A DNA stretch of 64,000 nucleotides, taken from NCBI GenBank assembly GCA_951799425.1, contig OX637391.1:8380551-8444550 (forward strand). The letters are read 5' to 3'. A program made the position numbers and the translations under genes. This DNA comes from Ilex aquifolium (lineage: Eukaryota; Streptophyta; Magnoliopsida; Aquifoliales; Aquifoliaceae). How positions within the stretch are numbered: position 1 is the stretch's first letter; the number at the start of each line of letters is the position of its first letter. Shown here piece by piece: positions 31,901-43,543 of the stretch. The notes beneath the pieces are model-generated. The model was given only the letters and a program-made list of their open reading frames with translations. It was not told where the DNA came from and made no database searches.

Positions 31901-33722
31901 AATATATAACTTATATTTATTAAAGTATAACTGATAACACATTATCGTTATTAGACTTATTAAGTCTAGATGAGATTGTATAACTGATTCGTGACATCAC
32001 GTGACGTTTTGATGGTGCTACCGTTATATTAAATATTTTCTCCATTTATAAATAGAGAGACTCAAAATTCTCAGTTCTGAGAGATTTATCCTTCATAAAT
32101 ACCCTAATTCTAGCGTAAATGACCTATTTTTAATCAGACCGGGGCGGATTGGAAAGGGGATTAGTAAATATGTGCATAAACTGGTCTGAATATTCTTGAA
32201 CATTAAAAATAAAAAAAACTTTCTACAGCTGAAATTTGTGAAAAGGCAAAATTAGACAAAGCATAATGAAACACCGGTCGGCAGTTTCCTAAACTTAAGG
32301 ATGAAAGACTAGACCGAACAAACTGAGAATCAGTGTATGTCCAATGAAGTGTCGAAGTTCAACCAAAATATGCAAACAATGAAACATGAAATAGGAATTG
32401 TCGAATGATGTTAGCGGTTCTCTTATTAACTATCGTGTTATCGTTGTTAATTTTAGAGTCACAGATTCAAAATTCGTCGTCACTCTCCGATGTTTTATCT
32501 TTTAAGTTAATATTACTTATCCACCTCGTAACAAACGTCCTCAAATGAAACAATTATTTCCTTAATCATTGTACCTATAGTGCACCTCAACTCAAATATT
32601 AGTTTTGATTTTCATAATTGACTTTCATAATAACTCCATTGATGTTGCTAGATTATCCTATCAATGTTTTCATCCAACCACATGAGCTTTGTGTGTACTA
32701 GGTTCCATTCTATCCAAGTTTATTTACTTGTAAAATGACCCGAACTTGAGTCTAATTTTAATATTCGTTTAATGAACGAGGAGAGTTTGAGTAATTGCCA
32801 CTCGAGTTTTAATTCAAATATAAGTACAAAAAAAAAAAATTTAAAAAAGAAAAATATTAATCAATTGAGTTAACACAAAATATTTGAAGTTGTTTCTTGA
32901 CCCAAATTCGAGCCCAAATATTCTTCATATTACAAGGTGAATGTAAAGAATTAGTGTTCTATTCACCCCTTAAGAATAAATGATATGAGAATTTTTTTTT
33001 CAAACTCACAAAATTTTTGTACATCTTTTCTTTTCATAATTTTTCAATAATATTATTTAGACCTAGTTTACAAGCTTAATTTATTAACCCAATCCAATAC
33101 AATGGGCATGTTTGGAATTTGCTTATAACCTCACTTTATTTTTATTTTAGAGAAAAAGATGTTTGGTTCGTTTGAATCCCGACTTATTGAGCGATTTTTT
33201 CATCAATTTTTTGGACAAAAATAATTTTTATCCGCACCAACAGAAAACTGAAAATTTTGGGCTTATCTAGGGGCTTCCAACGAAAAGCCAATTTTTTTAG
33301 AAATATTTCAAACGATTCTAAGAGTTTTTCTAATTCTGACTTTTTAATTTCACTTTTTAAATCTTTATTTTACACCCAAAAAAAGTCAGCTTCAAACAAG
33401 TCCAATTATTAGATTGGTAGCGGGTTCTAACTAAAATTGGGGCTTAGAGTTAATCTAAAGATAATAATTAATTAAGTCAACAAATTAATTCCATAAATTA
33501 AGTCACGTCTGACATACATTAATTAAAAAAAATTAATCACTTCAATGTCGTGCTAGTGGCAATTTAGTCATTTAGAGCTCTAAACAACCATCACCGTCCG
33601 AGTTCGTGTGGGCCTCTGTTATTAAAAGATCTGTTCAATGATTTTCGCTCACCAAAATCAACCACGTTTCCAAACTGGTGTAAGCTATTTCAGCCCAATT
33701 GGGAACAAATATCCTTCATTAC
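31901..33722. other. Intergenic DNA upstream of the MAPKKK gene
   Basis: AT-rich. 33106-33410 begins GGGCATGTTTGGAA and ends TTCAAACAAGTCC, which may be inverted ends of another MITE, but no target duplication was established. No gene seen. Confidence 0.4.
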
Positions 33723-33728
33723 CACGTG
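33723..33728 (+). promoter_or_regulatory. G-box / ABRE-like CACGTG
   Basis: CACGTG in the context ACCACGTGCTC lies 15 bp before the TATA box of the MAPKKK gene. Such elements bind bZIP and bHLH factors. Related Arabidopsis MAPKKK17/18 genes are ABA-inducible, so ABA control here is plausible but inferred. Confidence 0.5.
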
Positions 33729-33737
33729 CTCTTTGAT

Positions 33738-33745
33738 TATATATA
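33738..33745 (+). promoter_or_regulatory. TATA box of the MAPKKK gene
   Basis: TATATATA in GATTATATATACAC. A second TATATATA-like motif lies 20 bp downstream (ATTATATATAGAAA). Either would give a leader of about 110-150 bp. Confidence 0.55.
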
Positions 33746-33909
33746 CACAATTCTCCGATTATATATAGAAAACCCTCCAAGTACAGAGTTCCATCACTTG
33801 TGTGATTCTGTTTCTCTCCCTTCTTTGGTAAGGAAAGCCCACAAAAATCAAGAGAAAACACCCACCCACAAACCCACAAAGACTCGCAATTCGAGCTCTG
33901 ATCATTCCC

Positions 33910-35022
33910 ATGGAGTGGGTACGTGGTGGAACAATCGGCCATGGAAGCTTTGGGACAGTCAATCTTGCAATACCCAGAAGCCAGAGCCCGCAAATTCCTC
34001 CATTAATGGCCGTGAAATCTTGTGATGCTTCGCACTCTGTTTTGTTGATGAACGAAAAGATGGTACTGGAGGAGCTTCAGGATTGTCCGGAGATCGTTCG
34101 TTGTTTTGGTGACAGTTTCAGTTTTGAAAATGGCCAGAAATTGTACAATGTCTTGTTGGAGTACGCTTCTGGAGGGTCTTTAGCTGATGAGCTTAAAAAT
34201 TCCGGCGAACATCGGTTATCGGAATCAGACATCCGGCGATACACAAAGTCATTACTAAGAGGGCTTAACTATATTCACAAGAATGGGTATGTTCACTGTG
34301 ATATTAAGCTTCAAAACATCCTTTTATTTTCTTCAAGAAAAGATCAAAACGGCACAGCAAAGATTTCCGATTTTGGGTTGGCTAAGAAAGCTGGTGGTAA
34401 AAAGGAGGGTGTTTCAGGTTATGAATTGAGAGGAACGCCGTTGTATATGTCGCCGGAGGTGGTCACCAGAGGCGAGCAGGAGTCGCCGGCGGACATATGG
34501 GCACTTGGGTGCGTGGTGGCGGAGATGGTCACCGGAGCTCCGGCGTGGCGGTGCACCGATGTGGCCGGGCTGTTGATGAGAATTGGGGTGGGTGAGGAGG
34601 TGCCTGAGATTCCCGGGAAATTATCAGAGGGAGGGAAAGATTTTCTCAGAAAGTGTTTAGTAAAAGACCCAAGAAAAAGATGGACGGCTGAGATGCTTCT
34701 AAATCACCCATTCCTTGATGATCAACATGATGATGATGATGATGATGATCATGATCATGACACTGTTCCATTGAAAGACACAGATGAAGCTCCTTCCATC
34801 TCTCCCAGAAGTCCATTTGATTTTCTTGATTTTGGGTCCCCACAATCTTCTACGACATGTTCAATTACTTTTGCACTCTCGCCGGAGTCCGACCAATGGT
34901 CGCCAGAAGACTTGAATTCACACAGGCCATCTTCAACATCGCCGGCGGGTAGGCTACGGCAGTTGGTGGCTGAACATAGGCCTGATTGGTCAGTTTCAGA
35001 CAGTTGGGTTACAGTAAGGTAA
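33910..35022 (+). CDS. MAPKKK (MEKK subfamily), MAPKKK20-like, single exon
   Basis: A 370-residue serine/threonine kinase. It starts MEWVRGGTIGHGSFGTV, as the MAPKKK19-21 group does. The glycine loop is G10-x-G12-x-x-G15, the ATP lysine is K36, the catalytic loop is HCD at 129-131 (Cys for Arg, so non-RD), DFG is at 154-156 and the activation segment ends GTPLYMSPE at 175-183. The domain ends near residue 269. The tail has an Asp/His-rich tract from a GAT microsatellite, then SPRSPFDFLDFGSPQS and a terminal PDWSVSDSWVTVR, both hallmarks of the subgroup. These kinases phosphorylate MAPKKs, and in Arabidopsis act in ABA and abiotic-stress signalling. Lack of introns is normal for the group. Confidence 0.93.
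   Translation: MEWVRGGTIGHGSFGTVNLAIPRSQSPQIPPLMAVKSCDASHSVLLMNEKMVLEELQDCPEIVRCFGDSFSFENGQKLYNVLLEYASGGSLADELKNSGEHRLSESDIRRYTKSLLRGLNYIHKNGYVHCDIKLQNILLFSSRKDQNGTAKISDFGLAKKAGGKKEGVSGYELRGTPLYMSPEVVTRGEQESPADIWALGCVVAEMVTGAPAWRCTDVAGLLMRIGVGEEVPEIPGKLSEGGKDFLRKCLVKDPRKRWTAEMLLNHPFLDDQHDDDDDDDHDHDTVPLKDTDEAPSISPRSPFDFLDFGSPQSSTTCSITFALSPESDQWSPEDLNSHRPSSTSPAGRLRQLVAEHRPDWSVSDSWVTVR
34723..34761 (+). repeat. (GAT)n microsatellite within the MAPKKK coding region
   Basis: Eight or so GAT units passing into GATCAT repeats encode an Asp/His stretch just after the kinase domain. It is likely length-variable without breaking frame. Confidence 0.85.
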
Positions 35023-37514
35023 TGGGAATATTGTGATTATTTTTTAGATAGTGATTGAAACATAGTTGAAGACCGTAGAATCACTTGTCTACTCGGAGAT
35101 CGAGACGTGGTGAAACGATATCGACCAATACACGAGATGGCAGATTCGGAGAACGATATTCAATGATTCCGGCAGATTTTTTCAGCACTGGTTTTTCTTT
35201 TAGTTGGAATTGATGATGATTTTTTTTGGTTTAGATAGGGGGGTGTAAATACAAAGTGTCTGACTTCATTGAAGGGTTCTGATTGGGGACTCTTTAAGCA
35301 GAGTGTGCAGTTCAGTTTTTTTTTTTTTTTCTTTTGTTGAATGATCAAACAATGTTTAGATCAGTTTACGTACAGTTTGATTAATCTTTTTTTTCGATTC
35401 GATTAAAAACAGACTATTTACAATGAAATTAAATTATACAGTTGAGTTTCTGTGTTTTAATTGAAAGTTAATGAATTATATATTTTTTTTCTTTTTTAAC
35501 TTAGTTATTTTACCTGCAATCCGGGATCTCATAGATAATGATTCTGTTTGTTTCTGTATGGCAACTTGCAACTTCTTCGTGTTGCTTTTCGAGGAAAATA
35601 ATATAGTAAACAACTAGTTGAATGAAATCTTATGTGTGCTGTGTGTACACAATCAACGAGCTTACTTGAACAGTATCTGTTTTATAGGCTTAGACCCTGT
35701 ATCGTTGTGTACACACAAACACTCCATAAATCTTATGAAATCAACACAAAAATATTGGATATTGGATATAGCCACGACGGCTTTGGATCACAACTAAGTT
35801 GATGGGTATTTTGGTCATATAAGATGTCATTGCACTCGTCATAATCCGTGCCCGAAGATACAAGGAACATAAAATTTAAGTGCCTAAAAATTCGATTTCA
35901 ATAAATTAAATATCAATTTTTCCCCTGTTCTTTTTTTAATTATATAATTTAAAATTAATTTGAACCAATTGTTTTTTTTTATAAAAATAATTGACAAAAT
36001 TTTATCAAAATATATGACTCTTCAAAATTATCGTACATGAATAATGTCTAAATTAAATGATTCAACTTATGACAAAAATCTGTGACGTGACAAAAACTCA
36101 AAATGTTAGTTATCTATCTAATATTACAGTTAACAAGTTAAATTATCAACTTATAAAAATACAAAAACGGTTGATTCAATCTTTGTCTATTTTAATTAAT
36201 AGAATAAAATTCATCTCAAAATTTCTTTTTCTGCTCAAAATCACCATCTTCTCTGCACGATCCCAAATATGATATAATTCAATCAACATATATATTTTTT
36301 AATACCAGACAATCTCATCAATGAATACATACTTCTCTTTTCTCTCCGTTCATTTTAATTTTAAATAACGTAATTAAAAAAATAAATTATTATTTAAAAT
36401 ATAAATATTATATAATCGGTATTCGATTTTTAGTATTATATAATGTCTTTAGGTATGAAATTATCACTAGTCTTATTATATATATATATTTAATGTGGTA
36501 TAAGTTTCAATGTTACCAATTGTATAAATTTTAACGGTGTGTCATATCGAGTTCGTATCGTATTCATATTAATGGGTTAGATTGAAACCCTTGCATTTAA
36601 CGATAGTAGGGTTTGTGGTTGTGAATGTTGATTTTCTCTGTTTTATGTTCTTTTCTGTTTTTCTAGGGGCGGGTAGTCCAAACGGATGAGCTCAACAGTG
36701 AAATAAGGAATGAGACATATGAGTTCCAATCTCACTGGTCCCATAAAATTCAAGTTTAACCCATACCCAAGGCTTATGGGGCATATTTGGATCCACATTG
36801 GGAGGGATTGGATTGTTTTAGGGAACCCATTCAAACTCAACCCAAGTGATTTTTACATAGGATTCAAACTCAACCCAAGTGATTTTTACATAGGATTCAA
36901 ACATAAGCTCAATCTAATCCTATGTTTGATAAGCAACAAAAATAAATCTAGAACCCACAAATTTATTACAATTACCACCAAGGATTTGTTATGTATTTGA
37001 CAAAATTGGCCATTGATCAATTCAATTCATACTCATATTTGAGATTTGATTTGTATAGATAGAAGAGTTACTTAGGGATAGAAGGGTCTTTTGCCAATAT
37101 ATTCTAGGCTGGCAGATTTGAAACCACCCCCCTCGTCCAGGCCCACTCTTCTCTATTAAGTACTTAAACCCATCTTTACATACTTGCCCAAACCCACAAA
37201 ACAAAAAAGGCCCATAGGATTTCATTCAAGATTCATCTAAGGTTTAAGTAGCAGCTATTAGTCGATAGGACATGTAATTTAAAGATGATTCTACGTTTTT
37301 AAGTAAAAAAAAAACCTCTATGTGAACAGGGCTTTGGGCCTAAGCATAGCTTACAGCCCAATTTTATAACTGTGCATGAAGTTCTGGCGCAACTGAGTAG
37401 CCCAAGAACTGACTTATGGTCCATTTTAGCGATGATGGACTTAATTTTGACAAGGCAGTCCACAATGGTCATGCTTGCCTTTTCCTACAACCCACCTCTC
37501 ATTCGCCTTGTGTG
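35023..37514. other. Intergenic DNA
   Basis: The first 350 bp probably include the MAPKKK 3' untranslated region. A 33-bp duplication (CCCAAGTGATTTTTACATAG units) lies at 36833-36899. No gene seen. Confidence 0.45.
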
Positions 37515-37797
37515 TTGAGCTGTTAATTAAGGTGAGTTTTTCGGGCTCGATTTAGATTGGACTCGCCTCGAACTTGACTCATGTCTAAATAAATCGAGTT
37601 TGAACAATTTTTTAAATTCGTTTAAAAAAACAAGTCTAAAAGGTTCGGCTCGTTTATATGTAAAATAGTCGAACTATTCAGGTTTGACTCATTTTCTAAA
37701 TAAGCTGACTTTGAACAATTTTTTAGTCTCATTTAGAATAACGAACTCGACAAGCTCGGTTTCAAACTCATAAATTTTACCTCGATTAACAGCTCTA
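37515..37797. mobile_element. hAT-type MITE, 283 bp, with perfect 8-bp target duplication
   Basis: The ends are TTGAGCTGTTAATT and, inverted, TAGAGCTGTTAATC. CTTGTGTG precedes (37507-37514) and follows (37798-37805) the element. The interior is rich in GTTCGGCTCG and GAGTTTGAACAATTTTTTA motifs shared with the elements at 40349 and 31684. It has no coding capacity. Confidence 0.85.
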
Positions 37798-38240
37798 CTT
37801 GTGTGGATGGGACATATAACAATCGCAAGATTGTAGGTTTGTGAAACAAATGAGTCTTGCATCTCAATAGTCAAAAACTAGCAGAACCCAAGTTCTCAAC
37901 ATAAATGAATGGATTAAACTTGATCAAAATGTTCGAAATTTGTCGCAATTTTATTTTTGAAGTGATTTTGAACACTGGTTTTTTAACAAATGAACGAGAG
38001 TATGGCAGAACAGTCTATAGTATTTGACTCAGGGTGTTTCATTTGCTTCCCAACACGATAAGTAAATTATTCGGACACAACTGACTGATTAGTTGTCTAA
38101 TCCTTTTCATTTACAGTAGCATTGCTCTTTCATTTAAGGCGGTTTTGAAATCACAAGTTATCAAGTAACCTTCAATTCAATCAAAAGGTTAGGTTGAAGG
38201 TTTTTAACATAAACATTCGAGTTAGATCTCTTCCAATACC

Positions 38241-38458
38241 CATGAGTTGGATCGGGACCAATTTACATATAGACAAATCAGGTAAATTCGTAAGGCGTAG
38301 TCTATCATTAAAACTCATGAGTTGGATCAGGACCAATTTACATATAGACAAATCAGGTAAATCCGTAAGACGTAGTCTATCATTAAAACCTATGAGTTGG
38401 ATCGGGACCAATTTACATATAGACAAATCAGGTAAATCCGTAAGGCGTAATCTATCAT
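38241..38458. repeat. Three tandem copies of a 75-bp unit
   Basis: ATGAGTTGGATCGGGACC starts units at 38241, 38316 and 38391, each followed by AATTTACATATAGACAAATC and GGTAAAT-CGTAAG-CGTAGTCTATC. As 75 is divisible by 3, both strands stay open, which explains the ORFs here. Identity is above 90% by eye. It lies about 300 bp downstream of the CC-like gene's stop codon. Confidence 0.92.
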
Positions 38459-38753
38459 AAAAAAAGAAATTGAACAAAAAATGCACTTTCATCTGCATAG
38501 AAAAGGGTAGAACACCCAGGAATGGATGAGATATCAATAAATCAATACAATCTTTATAATGGAAAAATACAACCAAACAGTGTCCAAGTATAGCTGTATC
38601 CACATTCCCCAATTACATTATTGCTTACTATAATCATAAGAAAAGAACAAAAACAAGAAATCTCTCTCTTCTTTCCTTCAAATCCATGGTGATTGGAGTC
38701 AATTGGACCACTTCCAATCAGTTTGCTTCTTTTTTTTTTCTTTCTTTCTAACT

Positions 38754-41351
38754 TTACTCGTATGTGCAAGAATTCTTCAAGGAAATGGCCACATTCATCT
38801 TTTTGGGATCCAAAACCAAAGAACACTGGACTCCATTGTTGAACTTGGGCTTGACCAGTTTGCCCAGCACGTAAGCATTGGCTCGAACGCTGAAGCTCAA
38901 GCTCAGTGGCACTGGTAAAGTTGGCAAGCCATTCTGGCTGCTCAGGTCTGAGCCCCCTCCATATAATGGGATATTACTTCCACTCAATATCACTGTTATT
39001 GTCCTTTGACTCTTTCTTGATTGATAGAACTTTTTTATCTGCAAAACCAACCCATATAAAACTAAAGATAAAACAAGAATGATGAAGAGAGAAGGTATCC
39101 AAACAAGGATTCGGATTATCTGCTGTTAGTTTTTTAACAGCATGGGTCTGGTTCGTCAAAACGATACTGTTTCACATCAAAATGAAATCATTTTATTAAA
39201 TAGAACGACATCATTTTGGTGTGAAACGGTGTCATTTTGAGAAACATCACCTCTATTGTATCTAGACTCATTCAAATAGAGGCTTGGATTGAATATGTCT
39301 ATGGATTGATTGGTAAACAAATATAAAATCAATGGCATAATCTATGGGTCCCACAAAATTGCAAAGTTACTAAGCAAACAATGGGTTGGACAAGATCAAA
39401 CTTGTATCCCATGTAATGCAAGTGACTGGTTGGGTTAGGGTTGGATGGGTTAAGATATAAAAATTAAATCTTATCCAATCCTAACTGGTCATCCAAACAC
39501 CACCAATATGGTACTAGATGAAATACCGTACCAAAATTTACAAATAGTATAACATTTTGGATCAAGTTACAACCCAACAAAGTAAAGTTACGACAAAAAA
39601 AATTTTGGGATCTATTTCAAATAACTTTATTTTGTCATAACTCTACCAGATTAACTTGTACTAATTTATGGGCAAAAAAAAAACTTGTACTTACTTTGGT
39701 ACAGTACCGAAAAATAATTTTCGGTAGCATAGGAATAAAATTTAAGAAGTAGATAGAATGAATGAGTAGTTGGTTTTTGTTACTTACAGTTCCGGTGGCT
39801 ACAGTGAGTTGAGAATAGAAGATATCAAGAGGTAAAAAAGTAACATGGACCCCGAAAAATGTCCCCTTATTATGAAAAATGAGCTTGACAGTGGAGTTCA
39901 TGGACGCCATATCTGTGGCTACCCCTGTGCTATCTGAACCAGATTGGATTATGAATTGATCATATGATATACTCTGCACAATTGAACAATCACCCACTTT
40001 CAGAAACTTTGCCAAAAAGGAAAACAAAATAGGTACAATATTTACATAAATATAAACATATGTATGCACCCTCATGTCTACAAGCTTAATTTTCAGATGC
40101 AATTTCAAATGAAATATGTTTTGATTAGTTGTAACGTTCGTAAGATTGTTCGATTATGATCTGAATCACGAAACATTCAAGTTTGCACACATCGGACTCT
40201 CCCTAGATGTCTCTCAACGACCGAAACTGAGCCTTGTTATCGACAACATGATTAACATCATTTTAAATGTCAAATAATCATATGGCATAATTTATCTGTT
40301 TTTCTTTAGGGTTATCAATAGTATAATCTAATCCGTCACAATTATTGGTAGAGCTGATAATCGCACCGAGCCTGTCGAGTTCGTTTTTTCTAAACGAGTT
40401 TAAAAATTTGTTTAAACTTAACTCATTTTCTAAACAAATCGAGCCCGAACTCGAGTCGAGCTTGAGTAACTTGACTATTTTACATATATTCAAGTCGAGC
40501 TTTGCGAGATCGAGTCGAACCCTTAAGTTCTTTTTTTTAAACAAACCTAAAAAGTTGTTCAAATTCGGCTCGTTTCAAACCCGAGCCAAGCCCAAAACAA
40601 GTAAAATTCGAACCAAGTCCAAAACAAATCAAACGCAAACCAAGCCGAAGTAGCTCGATTCGATTATCAGCCCTAATTATTAGATTGGTAGTAGTATTCA
40701 GCCAATGTTGAGATCCTAATTATTAGATTAGAATTCAGCCAATGTTGAGATCCATTGTACATTAATTAGATTAACAAATTAAGTTTGCGAGTACAATCCA
40801 AATACTGCAAAACTGTACCTGATTATCAGCAGAGAATCTGAACTAGCAAATGTATAAAAGCAAAATGAATTGGTTATGAATGAGATCACCTTCATGATGA
40901 TGATAGGTTTCTGATTTCGACTAGCCCCCCACAAGATCAAAGCAAAGAAACTGAACAGAACAAAGAAACCCACAACAAAAGCCAGAAAATAGCACCGTCG
41001 AGGTATGCCATTGTAGGTCCCATCGTCATCAAGAAGACCTTCTTCTTCAATGGCGTCAAACTCTTTCCATTGCTTCTCACTCTTGCGATGGTTGTGTCTT
41101 CCTCTTGAGCCATCGCCGCCCTTGCCGGAACCGGGTTTGAGCGAACCGGAGAACCTTGTGGAGGATGACTCGCGGGAATGGCGGCCCGGTGACCCCATGG
41201 GGCTGAGGACCGGCGTTGAGTGGAAGGAGTTGGTGGTCTTCTCTCCATCGTGGGAGTCTCGTGATGGGCTCTGCACATAGTAGGCCGGCCGGTTCGGTGA
41301 CGATGGTGCTAGGCTTGTCACCTCTGAGTCTGTCTTGGCATGCATTGCCAT
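38754..41351 (-). CDS. COMPANION OF CELLULOSE SYNTHASE-like LEA_2 membrane protein
   Basis: Three exons (41351-40890, 39973-39788, 39038-38754) join in phase 0 to give 310 residues. The N-terminus MAMHAKTDSEVTSLAPSSP with RPAYYVQSPSRDSHDGEKTT, HSTPVLSPMGSP and SSSTRFSGS is characteristic of Arabidopsis CC1/CC2 (At1g45688, At5g42860), recalled from memory. That cytosolic basic region binds microtubules in CC1. Residues 121-141 form the single transmembrane helix. The rest is an apoplastic LEA_2 domain with GVATDMASMNSTVKLIF, GTFFGVHVT and YQSRKSQRT. CC proteins travel with cellulose synthase complexes at the plasma membrane and help sustain cellulose synthesis under salt stress. A second Met six bases in (41345) matches the Arabidopsis start. 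Introns of 916 and 749 bp contain a hAT MITE and a foldback repeat. Confidence 0.9.
39157..39238. repeat. Foldback repeat in intron 2 of the CC-like gene
   Basis: CAAAACGATACTGTTTCACA and the inverse of GTGTGAAACGGTGTCATTTTG pair across a short centre to make a near-complete 80-bp hairpin. It could be a tiny MITE or hairpin RNA source. No target duplication was assigned. Confidence 0.7.
40349..40675. mobile_element. hAT-type MITE, 327 bp, in intron 1 of the CC-like gene
   Basis: The ends are TAGAGCTGATAATCG and, inverted, TAGGGCTGATAATCG. Flanks ATTATTGG (40341-40348) and ATTATTAG (40676-40683) match at 7 of 8 bases. The interior is GAGC/CGAG-rich like its relatives. It does not overlap splice sites. 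Confidence 0.85.
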
Positions 41352-41437
41352 TGCACCTTTCAGTCTCAAAGTTTCAATCTTCAAACCCTCACTGAAACAA
41401 ATGAAAGAAGAGAACAGATCACAAGAACACAACACAA

Positions 41438-41441
<4 letters not shown>

Positions 41442-41481
<40 letters not shown>
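41442..41481. repeat. (CT)20 microsatellite in the 5' leader or promoter of the CC-like gene
   Basis: Twenty CT units (GA on the coding strand) lie about 90-130 bp upstream of the start codon. Confidence 0.9.
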
Positions 41482-41484
<3 letters not shown>

Positions 41485-41619
41485 GTGTAGATAGAAAGTC
41501 AAATGGTGTTATGGCTTGTTTGTTTGTGGTGATTTTTCTTATTCTTATTCTTATTCTTGAAGGCAGTTAACTAGGGGAGGTCCGGGAGGAATCAAGGGGT
41601 GTCAAGCACAGAAAACAAT

Positions 41620-42659
41620 GGGTAAATTATACTTACACTCTAGAACTATCACCCTTCTTACATTGCACCCTCAACTAACACTTTTGTGTCACATTGCCCC
41701 AATCATAAACGTCTGTTATCTTTTTGAATAGAAATTGTTGATGTGTACAAGTAAAGTGAAAAAAATTACATAGTTTGAGGAGCAAAATGAAATAAATTTT
41801 TGTTAAATATAAAACGGACATTAATAATTGGGCAAATGTAAAACTAATCATATAGCTAATGGTACTAAGGGTGCAACTTGGGCGGGCCAACCCGAATTCA
41901 ACTCGAGCCCAACCCGAAAAAAATAGGGCTTGAGTTAGAATTTTTAATACTTGGGTTGGACCTGGGCAAAAAAATTTCAACCCGAATTGAATTTGAACAA
42001 GCCTCGGGTTGAGGCTTCGGGTTGTCGGGTTCAACCCGAATATTACATCAGGTTGAACCCGAATATACATAAATATGTAAATATATTTAACTATGGTTAG
42101 TATTTATTTTCACTCTTTAGAGTCCAGACATTTACTTCACTTCAAGTCTGCACCCATGCACCTCCTTCACTCTCAGATCCCTATCTCACTCGTTACTCCT
42201 CCCTCTCTCAATCGTTACGCATCTAAGTCGTCTCAGATTCTTAGTCTCCCTCCCTCACTCGTCACTCCTCCTTTTCTCATTCTCTCTCTCTTCATCCATG
42301 TATCGCCCTTCATCTCAGATCACTTGAAAAAATTAGATCTACACTTGAAAAAATTAAATTTACACTTGAAAAAATCAACCCGAATTAAGTAACCCAAGTC
42401 CAACTTGATTGTTAACCCGAATTAAGTAACCCGAATTCAATCTGAGCCCGCCTGAATTAAACTCGAGCAGTACTTAGGTTGAGTACTCGGGTTGAGATAG
42501 GGTTAGGGTTGAAGATTATATACTTAAGGTTGGGCTATAGTTGACCTCTCAACCCGTCCGAGTTGCACCCCTAGATAGTACAATGTGATAAATCTAATAA
42601 TTAAAGGGACAAAGTGAAAAAAGAGTGATAATTTAGGGGGGTGTAAGTGTAATTTATTC
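41620..42659. mobile_element. MULE-type long-TIR MITE, split by a hAT-type element
   Basis: The left end GGGTAAATTATACTTACAC and the inverted right end GAATAAATTACACTTACAC extend into similarity of 40 bp or more (TATCAC-CTT, CATTG). Flanks GAAAACAAT (41611-41619) and AAAAACAAT (42660-42668) match at 8 of 9, fitting a 9-bp MULE duplication. It belongs with the element at 46183. Non-coding. Confidence 0.78.
41866..42573. mobile_element. hAT-like element nested in the MULE-type MITE
   Basis: TIRs TAAGGGTGCAACTTGGGCGG and, inverted, TAGGGGTGCAACTCGGACGG. Flanks AATGGTAC and GATAGTAC agree at 6 of 8 bases. The interior repeats AACCCGAATT motifs and a triplicated ACACTTGAAAAAATTA unit (42324-42377). 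Short ORFs here are not credible genes. Confidence 0.7.
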
Positions 42660-43520
42660 AAAAACAATTTGCAAGTTGATGATTTTGTATTCTAATTGTC
42701 AAATAATTATTATTTATGTGAACATTAATGTTGTTTTAATGATACTTAGCTGGCAATGTGGACTATTGCTGCTGTCCAACGGGATAGTAATGTGCACAAG
42801 TTACGTAACCCACCTCTTATTGGCAATTAATTTCAGGGTTATATCATGCGTGAATCCAGAAGGATGGCATCTTTAATCTTAGAATTAATTACAGTTTGTA
42901 TCCTGAAAAATCCTCGAATTTTTAATTTATACCTCAAAATTCTGAAATTATGACATCAATGTCATAAAAAACGACAATATGATCTCAACACAAACTGTCG
43001 TCTGAAAACACAATGTAAAGGACACTATCATTAGACTGAAAAATGAATGGCAATTTAGCTATAGGCCACATTGCAACTTTTTTAATGATAACGGGAATGC
43101 AATTTGAGAATTGAAGTTTTTTAAGGTATAAATTAAAAATTCGAGCATCTTTCGGGATGTAAATAATAAACTTTTAAAAGTTTATTCTCGCACTGCACCA
43201 ATAAATTTTTAGAAGTTTGGAAGTTTGACTTAAGGGTCCTTATGTTACATAAATCAATAACTATAAAATGACATCAATGGAAAGCTAATCCTCGGGTTTT
43301 ATTTGTAAAGTCAAGCATATATTTGTCTCCTTAAACCAAAAAAGTTAGAGTTTAAAAAGATAAGAGGGAGGTATATATGAATAGCTCCGTTGTTTTTGTC
43401 TAGTTTTTTTTAACGTTGCTACACTTAAACGGTACTAAGAATTTTGGTGTCATCTCTTCCCAAACATCAACATTTTCACATCTAGTTTTTCGAGTTAGCT
43501 AGTGAGCTACACAATTTCTT
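42660..43520. other. Intergenic DNA
   Basis: AT-rich, no recognisable gene or repeat boundary. Confidence 0.4.
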
Positions 43521-43543
43521 GAACGCCTGACAATAGACACTGA

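Noticed and set aside
33106-33412. MITE with GGGCATGTTTGGAA / TTCAAACAAGTCC ends
   Set aside because: The ends are suggestive, but no target duplication or second copy was found in the window.
36770-37230. Third copy of the GTTTGGATG-family element
   Set aside because: CATTGATCAATTCAATTCATA resembles part of it, but ends and collinearity could not be established.
38181-38612. Repeat protein encoded by the 75-bp units
   Set aside because: Open frames are expected from a tandem unit divisible by three. There is no promoter or family match.
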